Assembly (NCBI RefSeq): GCF_030253575.1
Contig: NC_080559.1
Coordinates: 28,856,501 to 28,920,500, forward strand
From: Rhododendron vialii
Lineage: Eukaryota > Streptophyta > Magnoliopsida > Ericales > Ericaceae
Reading direction: 5' to 3'
DNA length: 64,000 nt
This document shows positions 1 to 12,254 of this stretch, piece after piece. Positions within the stretch are counted from its first letter, which is position 1, and the number at the start of each line of letters is the position of its first letter. Position numbers and translations under genes: made by a program. The notes beneath the pieces are model-generated. The model saw nothing but the letters and a program-made list of their open reading frames with translations, made no database searches and was not told the origin of the DNA.

Positions 1-415
1 TATTGATGTCTTCCAACTTTACGAGATCCAGGTATCATGTTACAAATGGCGTTTTGTTACTTGTAATGTGGAATTAGATTCAAACTGATCAGTAATCTGG
101 CTTTTTAGATGGACAGTTTCTAGCAATTTCTAATACGCGTTTTGGATATTAGAGTACTTCGGACAAGTCTGCGTCATTGCGGTGGACGGCATCATAACTT
201 TCATATTATGAGTCCGAAATGAACTCAAGAACGAGAAAACTTCTGCAGTTTTACAGATAGCTGTCGCCGGTCATAGTTCTGGTTGTATTATGACTGCTAC
301 CCCGGTGGTTTAGTCCCTTGTCATTGGTCAATTGGGAAAAAGTTGTGCGTTTTGTGGACACTTCTATGGTTGGTTTTAGAAATATAGACTGTGTTCTTAT
401 TAGCTTCTGTGACAG

Positions 416-937
416 GTTGGGTTAACCGGTTTGCCAATGCGGGAGATACTGCAGCGGAAATAGTAGGAAACACAGCATTTCGGGTGAGATTGTCATGCTC
501 TTCCTCTGGCTATAATACCTCTAAGCCACACACGCATGCTTTCATCAAATGGAATTTCTACTGTAATATACACTATGGAATTTGCCAAAAACTACTACAG
601 CTATTGTTTAATTTTAGCTTTTTTGTCTGGTGGGTGTTGTATGTTTATTTTTTTTGGTTTTTGGCAGCTGAGACAAGCTAAAACAGAGATAGTATCAGCC
701 GGCAAAGTGGCTTACCGGTTCCTTGCCGGTGTTGCTTCCAACTCACCTGAGTCCCCAGGCAATACCAACAGAGGTGCTCCTAGATTCCAAGGTACTTGGT
801 TTAAAAACCTTATCTCTAATGGTGCCAAACCGTCTAGTAGTTCAGAACTGGAAAACGAGGAGGCGTCCGTTAATCGATCGCAAAAGCGGCAAGATGCAGA
901 AATCCCATTGCGACATAACTCCAGGGATGATATTTGA
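416..937 (+). CDS. 3' end of an unrecognised plant gene (last two exons visible)
   Basis: Two exons are supported. The first (416-483) follows an acceptor ending GTGACAG and stops before GTGAGA. The second (668-937) follows a T-rich acceptor ending TTTTGGCAG and ends at TGA. They join in phase 0, and the peptide across the junction reads GNTAFRLRQAKTEIVS. The tail is Ser/Asn/Arg-rich and hydrophilic, ends HNSRDDI, and has no domain I recognise. The gene must start left of the window or within the first 400 bases. A possible donor near base 31 does not clearly match the phase, so I do not call an upstream exon. The stretch 938 to about 1260 is probably 3' UTR. The two-exon join is fairly secure; the function is unknown. 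Confidence 0.5.
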
Positions 938-2003
938 GGAGGTATATCCCTGGAGAATCTTTGTCATTGTACTAGCTGCACATTGATCGTTGTGAATTGT
1001 GTAAAATGTCAAGTTCTTTCAGATGTGATACTCTTGTTTCTGTCCAAAAATCTTATTGCATTGAAGAGATAGCCTGTGTATCTTCAGTTCTCGTTCTTCT
1101 GGATGTATTTCTTGTAAAATTTAAGCAGTTTTCGATTGCCGTTTTCCTAGCAAGTCCATCCTGGTAGGGTGATCATATTTTGGATGCCATGTGAGTTGTC
1201 ATTCTTGTATTGGTAAAAAACATGACAGGTGTGGTTCATTTTACAAATGCATTAAAGACAATTCACATGATATCTAAAACATGGTTACTAAATGTGGCCC
1301 CCATGGTATTATTGCTAAAAAAAAATAGCGAACATTGCATTTTTTAGCAGAAATTGTGGGCAATCAACATACAACTTCATTTTAGTGCTATACTTAAGGT
1401 CCAAGGTTATGCTACGTTTTGATTTTGCATTTGGAAAGCATTTGGAAAGCGCAAGGATAGAAGAGGAAAAACATCAAGAACAAATGAAATAAAGAAATAA
1501 ATTTTCTTCGGCTGGATAAAGAAAAATGTAGGAAAAACTGAATACCTTTTCTTCAATTTGTATGAGCTTGAATGCACAGTTTATGCAACACAACCAACCA
1601 TCAATAACCTCAAAAATGCAACACAAAACTGTGGGCCAATCCAATCACTAATTGGTTGCACACGTCCGCAATCATTAGCACACAAGCATAAATAAGTTAG
1701 ATATTGGAGGAAATCACTCCGCGTAGAGAAAACAAAGAGAGAACTCATCGATGATTAGAAGCTATGAAAACAATCAGGCCAATGACATACTACAAAGCTT
1801 TAAGAAATACCCAAACAAACCATGAAAACTAAAAACCATGTGATCAGACCGTTTCAGGATACAAGCATCGAATGCAATTCGAGGAACACTCTTGTGCACA
1901 GGAAATATATACAGCACATTATGCCAATATGAACAAGATGAAAATGATACAAGGCTACATAACTGTAAAACTGAGGCAGCTCGTCTTAACCAGCAAGATT
2001 CTG
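938..2003. other. Intergenic: two convergent 3' ends, no gene seen
   Basis: This stretch lies between the stop of the + strand gene at 937 and the stop of the - strand gene at 2004, so it should hold both 3' UTRs. It is AT-rich and has no convincing coding frame, RNA gene or inverted repeat. Confidence 0.5.
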
Positions 2004-2618
2004 TTAAAACTTATATGGGTCAGCAATTGCATCTTCTGCAATTTGGAGTGACGCAACAGCCTGTGCCGCAATATGACCTGCACATATTTCTGTAGTCTCC
2101 CAACCTCTCTCATCAGAATATGGCGTGTAAAGATCCCCCAAGAAGGGCCCAGATGAGACAGACAAGTCATTGTTTCCCCACTCATTCCACGTGCATCCAG
2201 ATCCATCAGCACTAGAAACCCACCTAATTCCTTTGAAGGAATGTTCCGAGAGGTCCTCACGAGGAAGGACCACTTGCCTTCCACCCATGAAGAAGTCGAT
2301 TTTGCCAGCACAAGCCCAAGGTCTGAACCCCTCATCCTTATTCAGCATTATCTCGCATGAATCGCACGAGTCCTCACCTAGTAAGACATGCAGAGCAACT
2401 GCCTCAGCTATTGCAGCACCCTCCTCATCAAGCCTCTGTTGTTCTTCTTTCTTCTTTTGTTTCTTCTTTTCTAGCTCAGTACGGATGGCTGCTGAAGTAG
2501 CCAGGGCTTTCTCCAACCGCCTCTTTTTCTTCTCAGCCTGTTTGAGGCGATCTAACTCATCCTTTACTTGTGTCTTCTTTGGTCTTCGAACACCTGGTGG
2601 CACTTTGGCACTTTCCAT
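2004..2618 (-). CDS. Small plant coiled-coil protein of unknown function
   Basis: A single coding exon gives 204 residues. Residues about 10-75 are highly charged and Lys/Glu/Gln-rich, with a run of KKKQKKKEEQQRLDEEG, typical of a long helix or coiled coil. A more ordered part follows, with a CDSC motif (around residue 84-87) and several Trp (RPWACAG, GIRWVSS, CTWNEWG, ERGWETTE), and the protein ends IADPYKF. The frame is uninterrupted and the N-terminal Met sits just after a likely 5'UTR acceptor (TTGTAG, about 2630). I do not recognise a named family; some plant proteins with such heads get loose names such as NST1-like, but I would not transfer that. No signal peptide or membrane segment is seen, so a nuclear or cytosolic location is inferred. 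Confidence 0.7.
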   Translation of the reverse strand: MESAKVPPGVRRPKKTQVKDELDRLKQAEKKKRRLEKALATSAAIRTELEKKKQKKKEEQQRLDEEGAAIAEAVALHVLLGEDSCDSCEIMLNKDEGFRPWACAGKIDFFMGGRQVVLPREDLSEHSFKGIRWVSSADGSGCTWNEWGNNDLSVSSGPFLGDLYTPYSDERGWETTEICAGHIAAQAVASLQIAEDAIADPYKF

Positions 2619-4345
2619 GTGTCCACTAACACTACAAGTATCAACTTATCTATGAACTGGGTTTATTTGCTTTCGACTTCTTTCTCTTCAGGTTAATTTC
2701 TCTAAGATGTATGCATATCTCTATAATCTATTCTCTAATTATATTGCACTTTCCTTTACCTGGTTACTAAATTAATCCTAGTTAATTGAAAACTTGGAAA
2801 TGGGTACAAGGTCGATATATAAAACTACACCCACTCAGGTCTGAAGGAGTACCTCATCTTACGAATAATGCACTCCCAAACAGAAACAACAGGAGAAAGC
2901 AGGAGAGAAAAATGGTATGCACTCACAAGCCCATCTCTCGGTACCATTCTTCCTAACTTCCCGCATCCCTTGCACTTTCCCATGTTTGAACCCCACTACA
3001 ACAAACAAGCTAATTTTGAAATCCGAAGCTCAAAGTACAGTTCTGATAACTTACATGGCCTTCCCCCTGCAGTAAAAATTGGGATTAATGTCTAAGACAT
3101 TAATAAGCTCAAATACAATATATAGTTTCTAGTGCAACACATGAAATAAGCTCTGCAACCAAATACAATCTATAGTTTCTAGCTAAATCCAACACAACGT
3201 TATGCTGAGTTATACCCCTTACTCAGCCTCCATCGAGATATAGAACTGACTGATCATAACCCTAAAGTCAAAGGGTCATGAAACTCGCCACGTATATTTA
3301 AAGAAACCATTTTGAGTGATTCACGGAACTTTCATTAGGGTCTTCACAAACATATCTGATCCGAACTACAGAGAGAGGCAACAAAACTCAAATCTTCAAT
3401 ATGAAAGGTCAGCAACTTGGAATTACTCTTGGTGTAAGAATAGATAAATCCATGAATCATAACTCACATTTCAGAATTTGATTAAAAGGAAAAAGAAAGA
3501 ATAAACACTCTTCAGGGATCCAGACAGACCAAATGATAACCTCAACACGGTGTTATGGAATAGAAAAAATGCAACGGACACAAACGTCCTGCACAGATCC
3601 GTATACACACATGTCCGGAACCATGTGATGTGTATGGGCCCCATGTTTAATGTGAGGAACCTATGTACATCGGACGGTTCTAGACACATTTTTGTCCGAA
3701 TTTGTGCACAAACTCTATGTCAGCAGCATTGCTCCATGTAAAATTGAGTGCAATCTCAAGAATTCTCTGAGTAGAAGAACAGAAGGCAAAGGCCCCAAAT
3801 TAAAAGAGTAAACCCGAATTACTCCGAAGCGACAAAATCACAGGAAACCTAAAATTTATTACTTCCTCCATATATTCCACTCATGTAACTAGGAATTCAA
3901 AATTTTTAGCATGTGATCCAAAAACCCTGACTCAAAGACTGAAGATAAAAGTAGAATACACAGTAATTGGCCGTAGTTCCAAACACCAACTGAAAAAAGA
4001 CCACACAAATTTCACAGATACAAGGAAAGTTGCACAATTTCCTAAATTAACATAACCCCGGCTAATTATCGAGTATTACGGATTAATTAACACTAGATCG
4101 AAACATCAATTAGGCATAATTCAAAGAAACCACCAAACAAACATCAATTCAACAGAAAATGAAAAATAAGTGGCAAAAGATATGAAATTATCGGACCTTC
4201 AGTATAGCGTAGATGCGGTAGAGAGCGAAAGGCCTCAATATCTTCACACGGAGAGCTCAATTGTAGAGAGAGAGCGAGTGAGTGTTTGGATCTGCAGCGA
4301 ACCTAGTATTTCTAGAGAGAGAGAGAGAGAGAGAGAGGATATAAC
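2619..4345 (-). promoter_or_regulatory. Probable 5' UTR, 5' UTR intron and proximal promoter of the coiled-coil gene
   Basis: On the - strand an acceptor (about 2632) precedes the ATG by only a few bases, implying a 5' UTR intron. A plausible donor (AAG|GTCCGA) lies at about 4195-4199, and further upstream is a CT-rich tract (the GA repeat at 4315-4337 read on +), which is common in plant 5' leaders. There is no coding content between. The intron boundaries are inference from consensus only. Confidence 0.35.
4315..4337. repeat. (GA)n microsatellite
   Basis: About eleven GA dinucleotides in a row. On the - strand this is a CT tract in the likely leader of the coiled-coil gene. Confidence 0.9.
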
Positions 4346-4407
4346 TGATCACATGAGATTGGCGGTGAGAGGAGGAGACGGGACCAGCACAAAACTTTAG
4401 AATATAT

Positions 4408-4562
4408 CTCCGGACACAATTTTGTCCGAAAATCGAACGATTCCGGATACAGTTTTGTTTTAATTCCGTCTGATGCACGACGGTTCCAGATAAAATTGTG
4501 TCTGGGAAGATGTGAACGTTATAGTTCCGTTCGATGCACGGTGATTTCAGTTGTGTCCGGAG
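4408..4562. mobile_element. Small foldback MITE, ends CTCCGGACACAA
   Basis: The left end CTCCGGACACAATT is mirrored by TTGTGTCCGGAG at the right end, about 155 bp apart. Internal copies of the same motif (TTTTGTCCG, AAATTGTGTCTGG) sit in both orientations. Related motifs (TGTCCGGAACC, TTTTTGTCCGAAT) recur at about 3565-3720, suggesting a second, decayed copy. It lies immediately upstream of the likely leader of the coiled-coil gene. No transposase is encoded. Confidence 0.5.
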
Positions 4563-4967
4563 TTATGTTTTTCAATGGATAAAACGTCATTTCAAGAGTA
4601 CGCTGGTGGACACGTGGCAGTCGATTAGTAGTACTACTTCGATCGTGGTCTAAAAATGAATCTCTCTCTGACTTTTCAGTTTTCGGATTGGTTAAAGGGC
4701 GACGTGGGAACTGGGACGGCGATCGAAGAGTGTAAAAGGGCGTTGTTTGATTTGATGGAAACCGTCGGATTAGTTGGATAAGGGTTATAAGCGGTTCAGA
4801 TGTGAGATCTCATACCGTATGGCGGTTGGATCAAAGGCTGGGATTTGCCGACCCCTACGGAAAGGTGCACATGAGTGAATGTTCCGAATCTGGATAAGTG
4901 TCAGTGGGTGGAGCCGTGGAGGGTTGACGTCAACTTTAGACATCACCCGATCCATATATACAGTACT

Positions 4968-5207
4968 ATTCCTCCTGTCTCAGTTTATTTGTTTAATTTT
5001 AACATACGTGTTCTTCTAAAAATTATCTATATATATGTATATATTTATATAATTTTGAAAACATCGTATTATATAGACCTAATCGAAATCTATTAAATAA
5101 GATTCATATTGTATATACAAAATATTGGAGTATATACCGTAACAAATGAACAATTTTGTAAAAGGTCTCAAATAGTAAAAATGACACAAATCGGGCTGTA
5201 GGGAGTA
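4968..5207. mobile_element. Stowaway-like MITE
   Basis: The left end resembles the Stowaway consensus (TTCCTCCTGTCTCAGTTTAT) and the right end is TGTAGGGAGTA. The interior is AT-rich with no coding. Ends are diverged, so this is an old copy. The superfamily (Tc1/mariner-derived) is assigned from end sequence alone. Confidence 0.45.
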
Positions 5208-5291
5208 AGTATCTTGAATTTACTTTCTTGCTTTTTTTTTCAAAATATTTTTTCACACATCCAAGAGCAACATTGTATATTCATGTAGATA

Positions 5292-5389
5292 AAGCCAAAA
5301 AAAGAATGAAAATTAGTATTTTCCTAGTTGAAACTCTAATATAAAGACAAAAAAAGAGTGAAGATTAGTATTTTCCTAGTTGAAACTTA
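5292..5389. repeat. Two-copy tandem repeat, unit about 52 bp
   Basis: The block containing AAAAAAAGARTGAARATTAG followed by TATTTTCCTAGTTGAAACT occurs twice in direct order, with few differences. No coding potential. Confidence 0.75.
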
Positions 5390-5796
5390 TTAGAGGTTGA
5401 ATGCTTGTGTAGCGTTAATTGGTCCTGTAAGTTACGATAGCATTGACGGTTAAGTCACAGTAAACAGATCAATATTGCTCCATGAACTCGAACTTAAGCC
5501 CTCTCTCACGAGCAAAGTTAGGCTCCCTCCGTGAGCGCTTGGGCTAAAGTCCTCCGTCAAAAGTAAAATGATAGTCAGATCACTCTAAAGAGTCGATCTT
5601 TCTTCGTCATCTCGACTTGAAAACCGTTATACCACTGTTGAATCAATTACTCTGGTTGAAAGACAAATAACTTAACACTACTACATGTTTGGATACTTGT
5701 CTATATCCGACTGACGTAAAGATATGATGATATAGGAACTCAACAAAGTTGTGGTAGAGGGTTTTTTTTTCCCCCAATTGTGACGAAAATTAGATA

Positions 5797-5801
<5 letters not shown>

Positions 5802-5855
<54 letters not shown>
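5802..5855. repeat. Long (GA)n microsatellite
   Basis: About 26 uninterrupted AG/GA units in an intergenic stretch that otherwise (4346-6120) holds only the MITEs and tandem repeat listed. It is a likely length-polymorphic marker. Confidence 0.95.
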
Positions 5856-5857
<2 letters not shown>

Positions 5858-6763
5858 TGTCACATTGTTAGAAGAATCTACACTATCTTAATTCCAACTA
5901 GCCTATCAATAACGGTATCAGCCTTTCTGTAGGAGTTGACTCATAACTTCACTGGCTACTAGACTTAAGTTCAACTGCAAAACCGTTGAGCAAATTACCC
6001 CCTGTTGCCATGCTTGACAAAATGTTGGTTAGACTATTTTGAATTTTGTTCCCAAAGACCATTAACTGAGATAATGGTGTGCCGTTTAGAAAAAGAAAAC
6101 TGAGATAATGGTGTAACGTTGTTCTATCGTGATCTTGATCGGGTATCCACTCTCCAAAGAATGCGATGGTGATCCTTTACTAGTAAGGAAATAAAAATTT
6201 TAATCGGCGCTTGGCAAATTTCCAGCATTCCCAAACGAATCACAATCTCCTCGCCATGAAATTGAGACCTTGAATATTTATGCAGCATATCAAATAAAAT
6301 ATCAGGCAAAGAGAACATCGAAAATCAGATTTGTTTGAGTAAATTGAACTCAAAACTATGGCAGTATTCTGCGTTACATACTATCTTTCAACGGTTCTAG
6401 TAATGTTCTCTCTAGAAATCTCAGTAGAAATAAATTTAAAAATTGCTGTTGAAAAAGCTTACCTCACCGCTCGGTCATCTCACCTGTGGACCTCAACTTT
6501 TATAATTGTGCCGAAATATGAGCGCTGCCCCCATTACCTTTAGACATGAATAGGTAACTTCGCTTGCAGTTGCTGTCACTACCATTTTGATGACAGTCAC
6601 CGTATAATCTGAATCTCCAAAATGCAAGAACCAGTGCAAGACCCTGCAATGACTTATATTGCCTGTCAATATCTGCACCTTGGAAATACTGGTTTGATGC
6701 TCCTTTTCCAAATTTTCAACAGTTCGGTGCTCATGAGTTGAGTAGCTGCAGCCGAGGAACATG

Positions 6764-9700
6764 CTACGAGTCTGATTTCTGTAATCTTTGTTGCAGCTTC
6801 TGTAACAACTCACGGCCCACAGTTGTAATATCCCCTGATCAACGGAAAGCATGCAATTAAACCTTTTTTCGCTGATAGATTAGAAATGTTTAGATCATGA
6901 ATACAGAACTTTCTACCTGCTCCAAGTGTTAAGATGAGGGTTTCACGATCGGGGTCGTTGGATATGTAAAGTGACAACTTCTCTACCACATCCACCTAAG
7001 AAACCAAGAGACAAAAAAAAACTAAACTAAAGGAGAAAGATATGCTACTCTATTTCCTAACCCAGGGAAAAATAAAGAAAAAAAACAGAAAACGGAGGAA
7101 AAAGAACCAATTTCTTTAATTAACTGGAAAAAGGTAGCTTACAGAAATTGAGAACTATATGTATACCAGAGAAGGGATGTATTCAGATGAAGGGTTGATT
7201 ATAGCAGTGGCCAGATCCCTTCCGCTAATATTCCAACGATTCGTTTCTCTGGCACCATAAATCTAACATCATAAATCAAGATTTAGCAACCTCCAGTGGT
7301 TAACAAGTGAAAGGAATATGGAGCAAGGTACGTATACCTCTGTTACAACTACTAGATCTGCGTCGCTGAATGCATTGGCAAACTCTTTCTGTAGTGTTGC
7401 AAGACGACTGCAAATGTTTGTAGTTACTAATATTACTCATGAAATAATCGCTAAGAAAGTCTGTGTACTATTTCCATGCCAAACAAATGGGCACCTGTAG
7501 GTATGAGGCTGAAATACAACCACGAGTTCCTTATATTGGAACCCCTGCCGTGCTGCTTGAAGAACAGCACGGACTTCTGATGGATGGTGAGCATAGTCAT
7601 CAAAAATATGGCATCCATGAACTTTGCCAATCATTTCAAAACGTCTAGATACACCTTTGAAATTGCTCAAGTGTAACCGCACAAAATCAACTGATTCAGT
7701 AATAGGCCTTTGGTCTCTAAATAGAGTAGCCACGGTGGCAACCACCTGCAGAATGAAACTGATGATGTAAAAATGAAGCACAACAAAGTGACGAAAACCC
7801 ATTCTTTAAACATTAGACTAAAATACCACAAATCAACCATATTACGACACTTTAAGCATTAATTTGTAAAGATTTAGAGTATGAAGCAATGAGGGGGCAG
7901 CTTCTTACTGAGTCAACATAATTTTGCATAATTATGAAGCATAGGTGCTGCAAGATAGTTTCACAGGAACACATATAACCAATTTATAGAAGTATTTCAC
8001 TCACCGCTAACGAGTTCAGGACATTATGAACCCCTGGCATCTGCAGGCTGATGTCTGACACCGGACAACCCCAGTGGCACTGCAGAGAACAATTTTTTAA
8101 CATTCAGAAAAGTTGTGATTGTCTTAACTTAAATGAAAAGGGAATATACAGCCGAAAAAAGTGCAATGTGGGTGTAAAATAGAAAATCCAAAGCTGTATA
8201 TATGGACATCTTCTAGAACACTACTATAACTGTTGGTCGAAGGCCTGACCGTCCGGTTGGACCTGACAATACAGGTCACGATCACCTCTAGTTCAGCTGT
8301 CTCAGCACATTTTGACTTGTCTAAAGTGGAATGTCAAAGAGTTGGAAAATGGTCGATTGGGTACAACAAATATACATAACCTATTGCAGATTTCCACAAA
8401 AGCTGCCTCTAACTTGAAGCTCCTCTTCTTAAATTGTAGTTTAAGGCTTTAAACATTGCACCAAGGAATGCCACTTGTCAACCTATTTTGAACTGGTAAT
8501 CAATGTTTTTCAGGAACAATAAACAGTAATGTCAAGTTGCTTTACAGCCCACCCAAAATCTTTGCGAAAAAAGAAACATAAAAAGCTATGCTTGATATTG
8601 CGATGGGTCTACTGGGCAGATATATTAACTAACAATCACACCTACCAGCTGATAATCACTTCCACCTTGCGAGTTTGAATGTAATGCTGATGCATGCCAC
8701 TCATTAATACTCGAAATTCCATAAGTTGTTACTCTGTACCTATCACTGCATGGCTCCAAGCTCGACTTCACACAGATTGAATTGTCTGGTCCAGTAATTC
8801 GTTTGTTGTGATCCAGCAGAGAACATGCTCCTACACTGCGTTTCCCCTCCCAAAGGACTTAAGTTGAATAGACTACAATAATGAGATTTGCTAAGGTAAT
8901 GCGTACCTGTCCCCACATAAAACTAGATGTCCACCAGCCCTTATTTGCGTCAGGAACCTCTTGAAAATAGATATAACTGCCTCCTAGTTGAGACGGGCAA
9001 ATGACTGCCAGTCAACTCCAGTCTGAGAGGCATAAGGAAATATACATCTTAACATCTGTACAAGAAGGGTATCATTCACCGACCTCATTTTCAAAGATAT
9101 CTACATGCTCCCATTCTACATTTGTTACCACCGCGATATAAGGTAGCAATTCCAGGAAGCAACCATCATATTCATCAGCCTACATTGGACACTTTTGTGT
9201 AAATAAACTGTAAATCCTTCAGAGCAAAATCAAAGATATCAAACAAACATGACCATACTTAGTATACATGGAGAAAAAGTCAAATAGAGGACAACAAAAG
9301 TTAAAACTTCTAACGAGAACCAGTAGTCCCATTGACAAACATGATGTCCTCAAACATCATTAGCCTAAAGGCAGCACTGTGTTACTGTGTAAACATTCAG
9401 CTTTTGTTGTCTTGTTGTTTCAGGGTAAATAACGGAAATCTTTGTGATCACTTCATAGAAAGAAGATCTACCCCTACAGTCTATTAGGTACCAAATAGAA
9501 AGAGATAAATGACGGAAACAAGTACCTCCAATACAAAGTTGCGACCACTCCCACAAATGATATTTCCTCCAGCAAACTGAAACAGACCGTTTAGCAAACA
9601 TCAAATTTCTGTTTGGGATAAAATCGTAACACTAAAATCGTGCTAATCAATTACCATTTACCATATGTTTAGAACAGTAAAAGTGTACGTGAACCGAATC

Positions 9701-11742
9701 CAACAAAATAATAAAAGTACATGAAAGTCGGAGAAATTTATAACAAAATTGGGGGAGAAAGTGGGAATTCATTTGAGTCTTAATTTCAACATGCATCCAG
9801 AGCTGTGCATTCTATTGTGTACCTGAGGCACATGAGCCCCAACCACAGCAGTAATATCATCTCCCATTGCCTTTAATACATATGCAAGCATGCTCGCTGT
9901 TGTACTCTTCCCTGAAAGAATTAACCAAGCGTAATTAAAGTTCTTGAAGAGTGAATGTATGAAGCAGGGCAGATCAACCATCGATGATATTCTACTATAT
10001 ATCTTTACCACTGTACTTGCACTAGTAACAACAAAGGATAGAATATTTAAGATAGCATAGTCTCGTTGTAGGATATACTGGTGAGTACATAAAAAACTTT
10101 TCTAAGTCCTACTTAAGCCAACAGAAAGATTAATACCGCTCATTGATATTTAATTAGAAGGTTATTTGAGGTACCCAACATCATGTAGTTTCCAAGCATG
10201 ATGTTGGGTTACTTGGGTAGATGAATTCAGGAAAAATCCAAGCCTTTGAAACAGTTTGTAGGACTACCCAAAAATTCTTAGGAAATTGTCTAACCTCTTG
10301 TTTTTTATTCAGTTTTAACTTTAAACGGGAAGAGCCATTGGCGCTGAACTCTAAACATAAAAACTTGTTCTTATATTTGCCTATCACCAGTTAATACAAA
10401 TTGTGAGCAAGGTGATTGGAAGAATAGACAGAACAACATTCACAGCACAGCACGTGGTGGAGACTGGAGACAAATAGTACAATGACAGAAGCTTATGCTA
10501 GTACTTACCGTGAGTTCCACTAATAGCAATGAGATTGTACTGCTCCGTCAACTTTGCCAACCAATAGTCTCGCTTGTAACTGTAAGAACAATGGGTAATA
10601 CATATTTAGCAACTGCTCCATCATAGCAATACCATCACTGTGCTCACTGCATCTATACTCACACAGGGACTCCCACAGACTTGGCATACAAAATCTCCAC
10701 ATTATCTTGGGGAATGGCAGTTGACACAACAATGGCTTTTGGCAAGATCAACCCATTATGCTTTTGCATATTAGATACAGAATGGCCTACATATAACCAT
10801 GCACCGGCCTCGTGTAATCCATCCATGAAGCTGCTCCACATAATGTCCGAACCACTCACCTCGTACCCCTGTGAAGATTCAAATTATTTTCCTTCACAAT
10901 ACACACACTTATCAAACTTTTGCCTTTGTTTTCACAGATTTGGATTTTAAAGGAAGGAATATGGTATTCTAATTCAACAAGAGCAGGTAAAATTCATAAT
11001 TTGATAGTGTACATATGGGCTCAGCATTCAACTTGAGAGCTTATCGTGAATCCGTGATGGACTTAAAAGAAAGGGCTTTTTACACGAAATCCTTCATGCT
11101 TAACGATTGCAATTATACGAGGATCAATTTCTTCCACGTCACGTTCCATATTACCCACTAGTTTCGCAAGCCACTCATATAGCTAGACCTCTTGCATATG
11201 GGTTCAAATTGAACGTAAAATGCCTACATTTGAAATACACATCTTTCCAAACGTGCCTTACTGCTTCCAATTGGAATGTTTGTTACTTAGTCACAATTTA
11301 ATATTCGAGAATATGTGAAATTGGAAAGAAGAAAGTTTTGGAAGGAAAACTAAATAAGACCTAGCGAAACATGAGAAAAGCATTAAAACGGGGTTTATAC
11401 GTTATGACGGATTAATCAGTTTCAGAGGAAAGGACTACGTACTTGTTTGAGAGCGAGCATGGCAAGAGCAGACAACCCGCAGCCTCCGATGCCCACAAAA
11501 TGAACCCAACACTTGTCTTCTCGATTGCTCGAGTCCACAATTGCTTGGCTTCGTCTGTCCATAGGCGTTGCACAGAGCGAGACTCTGCGGGCGTGCTCTT
11601 TCGAAGTTAGGGCAGGAATCCGAATGCGCTTGGTTATGAAGCTGGGTTTTTGGCGAGAAGTCGCCGGGAAATGCAGCGAAGTGGACGGAGATGCCGCCGC
11701 CGGCGATGGCATTTTACGGACTTGCTTGGGCCCATTGATCAT
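6764..11742 (-). CDS. murC-like: Plastid-type UDP-N-acetylmuramate--L-alanine ligase (MurC) homologue, 14 exons
   Basis: Exons, 5' to 3' on -: 11443-11742, 10663-10868, 10509-10579, 9823-9911, 9526-9576, 9084-9179, 8907-8983, 8646-8835, 8005-8079, 7495-7745, 7338-7407, 7167-7262, 6917-6995, 6764-6834. They sum to 1722 nt and give one frame of 573 residues. All acceptors are AG and donors GT. Known family role: ATP-dependent addition of L-Ala to UDP-MurNAc in peptidoglycan synthesis. Seen: Ser/Pro/Arg-rich N-terminal about 60 residues (plastid transit peptide, inferred); UDP-binding [15 protein letters not shown] near residue 80; SGSD; P-loop ISGTHGKSTT near 190; [10 protein letters not shown] and [10 protein letters not shown] near 240-270; [23 protein letters not shown] near 440; FQPHTYSRL near 465; GAGD near 551. 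Every Mur-ligase hallmark I know is present. An alternative start at 11712 (MPSPAAAS) is possible. Fourteen introns rule out bacterial contamination. Substrate in this plant is unknown. Confidence 0.88.
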
Positions 11743-11794
11743 CGTGTCTCAAACGGGGAACAACCTCACACCCACACCCACAAACCTGAGTTTA

Positions 11795-12240
11795 GGCTCC
11801 GTTTGGAATTTGTGGAAAGTAATTGAAAAAAAAAAAAAAATGTGAAGGAAGTGAATTCTTTTTTCTGATTTGGTTGGAGAAAGAAAACAAAAAGAAATTA
11901 TGAGAAAAATATTTTTCTCTTGTTAGAGGAGATTAGAAAAAAAAAAAGTTTTTAAATATCTTTTCGGGAAATGATTTTGCCACACCATTTTTTGATAAAT
12001 GCCACACCCTGCAAGTGTATTTTTGCACCAAAAAATACACTTGCAGGGTGTGATATTATAAAAAAGGGTGTGACAAAATCACTACCCATCTTTTCCTTAT
12101 AATTGTGTAGAGGGTTTTCTCTTCCATTTTTCTCACTCATTCTCCTCTCCTGAGTTTAGCTTTCCTTATTTTCTTTAAAATAGAAACCGAACAACTATTA
12201 AGGAAATTTTTTTATTTTCTTTAGGTTTCAAACAGACCCT
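11795..12240. mobile_element. Tourist/PIF-like MITE upstream of the MurC gene
   Basis: The left end GGCTCCGTTTGGAATTTG is mirrored by a right end TTTCAAACAGACCC. TTA and TAA flank it, consistent with a TWA-type target but not an exact direct repeat. The body is AT-rich and non-coding and contains a nested hairpin element. It starts about 50 bp upstream of the first possible MurC ATG, inside the promoter. Confidence 0.5.
11973..12082. mobile_element. Nested hairpin element (about 110 bp) inside the MITE
   Basis: The ends GATTTTGCCACACC and GGTGTGACAAAATC are inverted. A long inner stem pairs CACACCCTGCAAGTGTATTT (from 12003) with AAATACACTTGCAGGGTGTG (to 12053), leaving a loop of only a few bases. 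It lies wholly within the larger MITE, so it inserted later or is part of its fold. Confidence 0.55.
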
Positions 12241-12254
12241 AAGTTTGCTGAGTG

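Noticed and set aside
1-31. Upstream exon of the first gene ending at CCAG|GTATCA
   Set aside because: In the phase needed by the next exon it meets a stop almost at once; evidence too thin.
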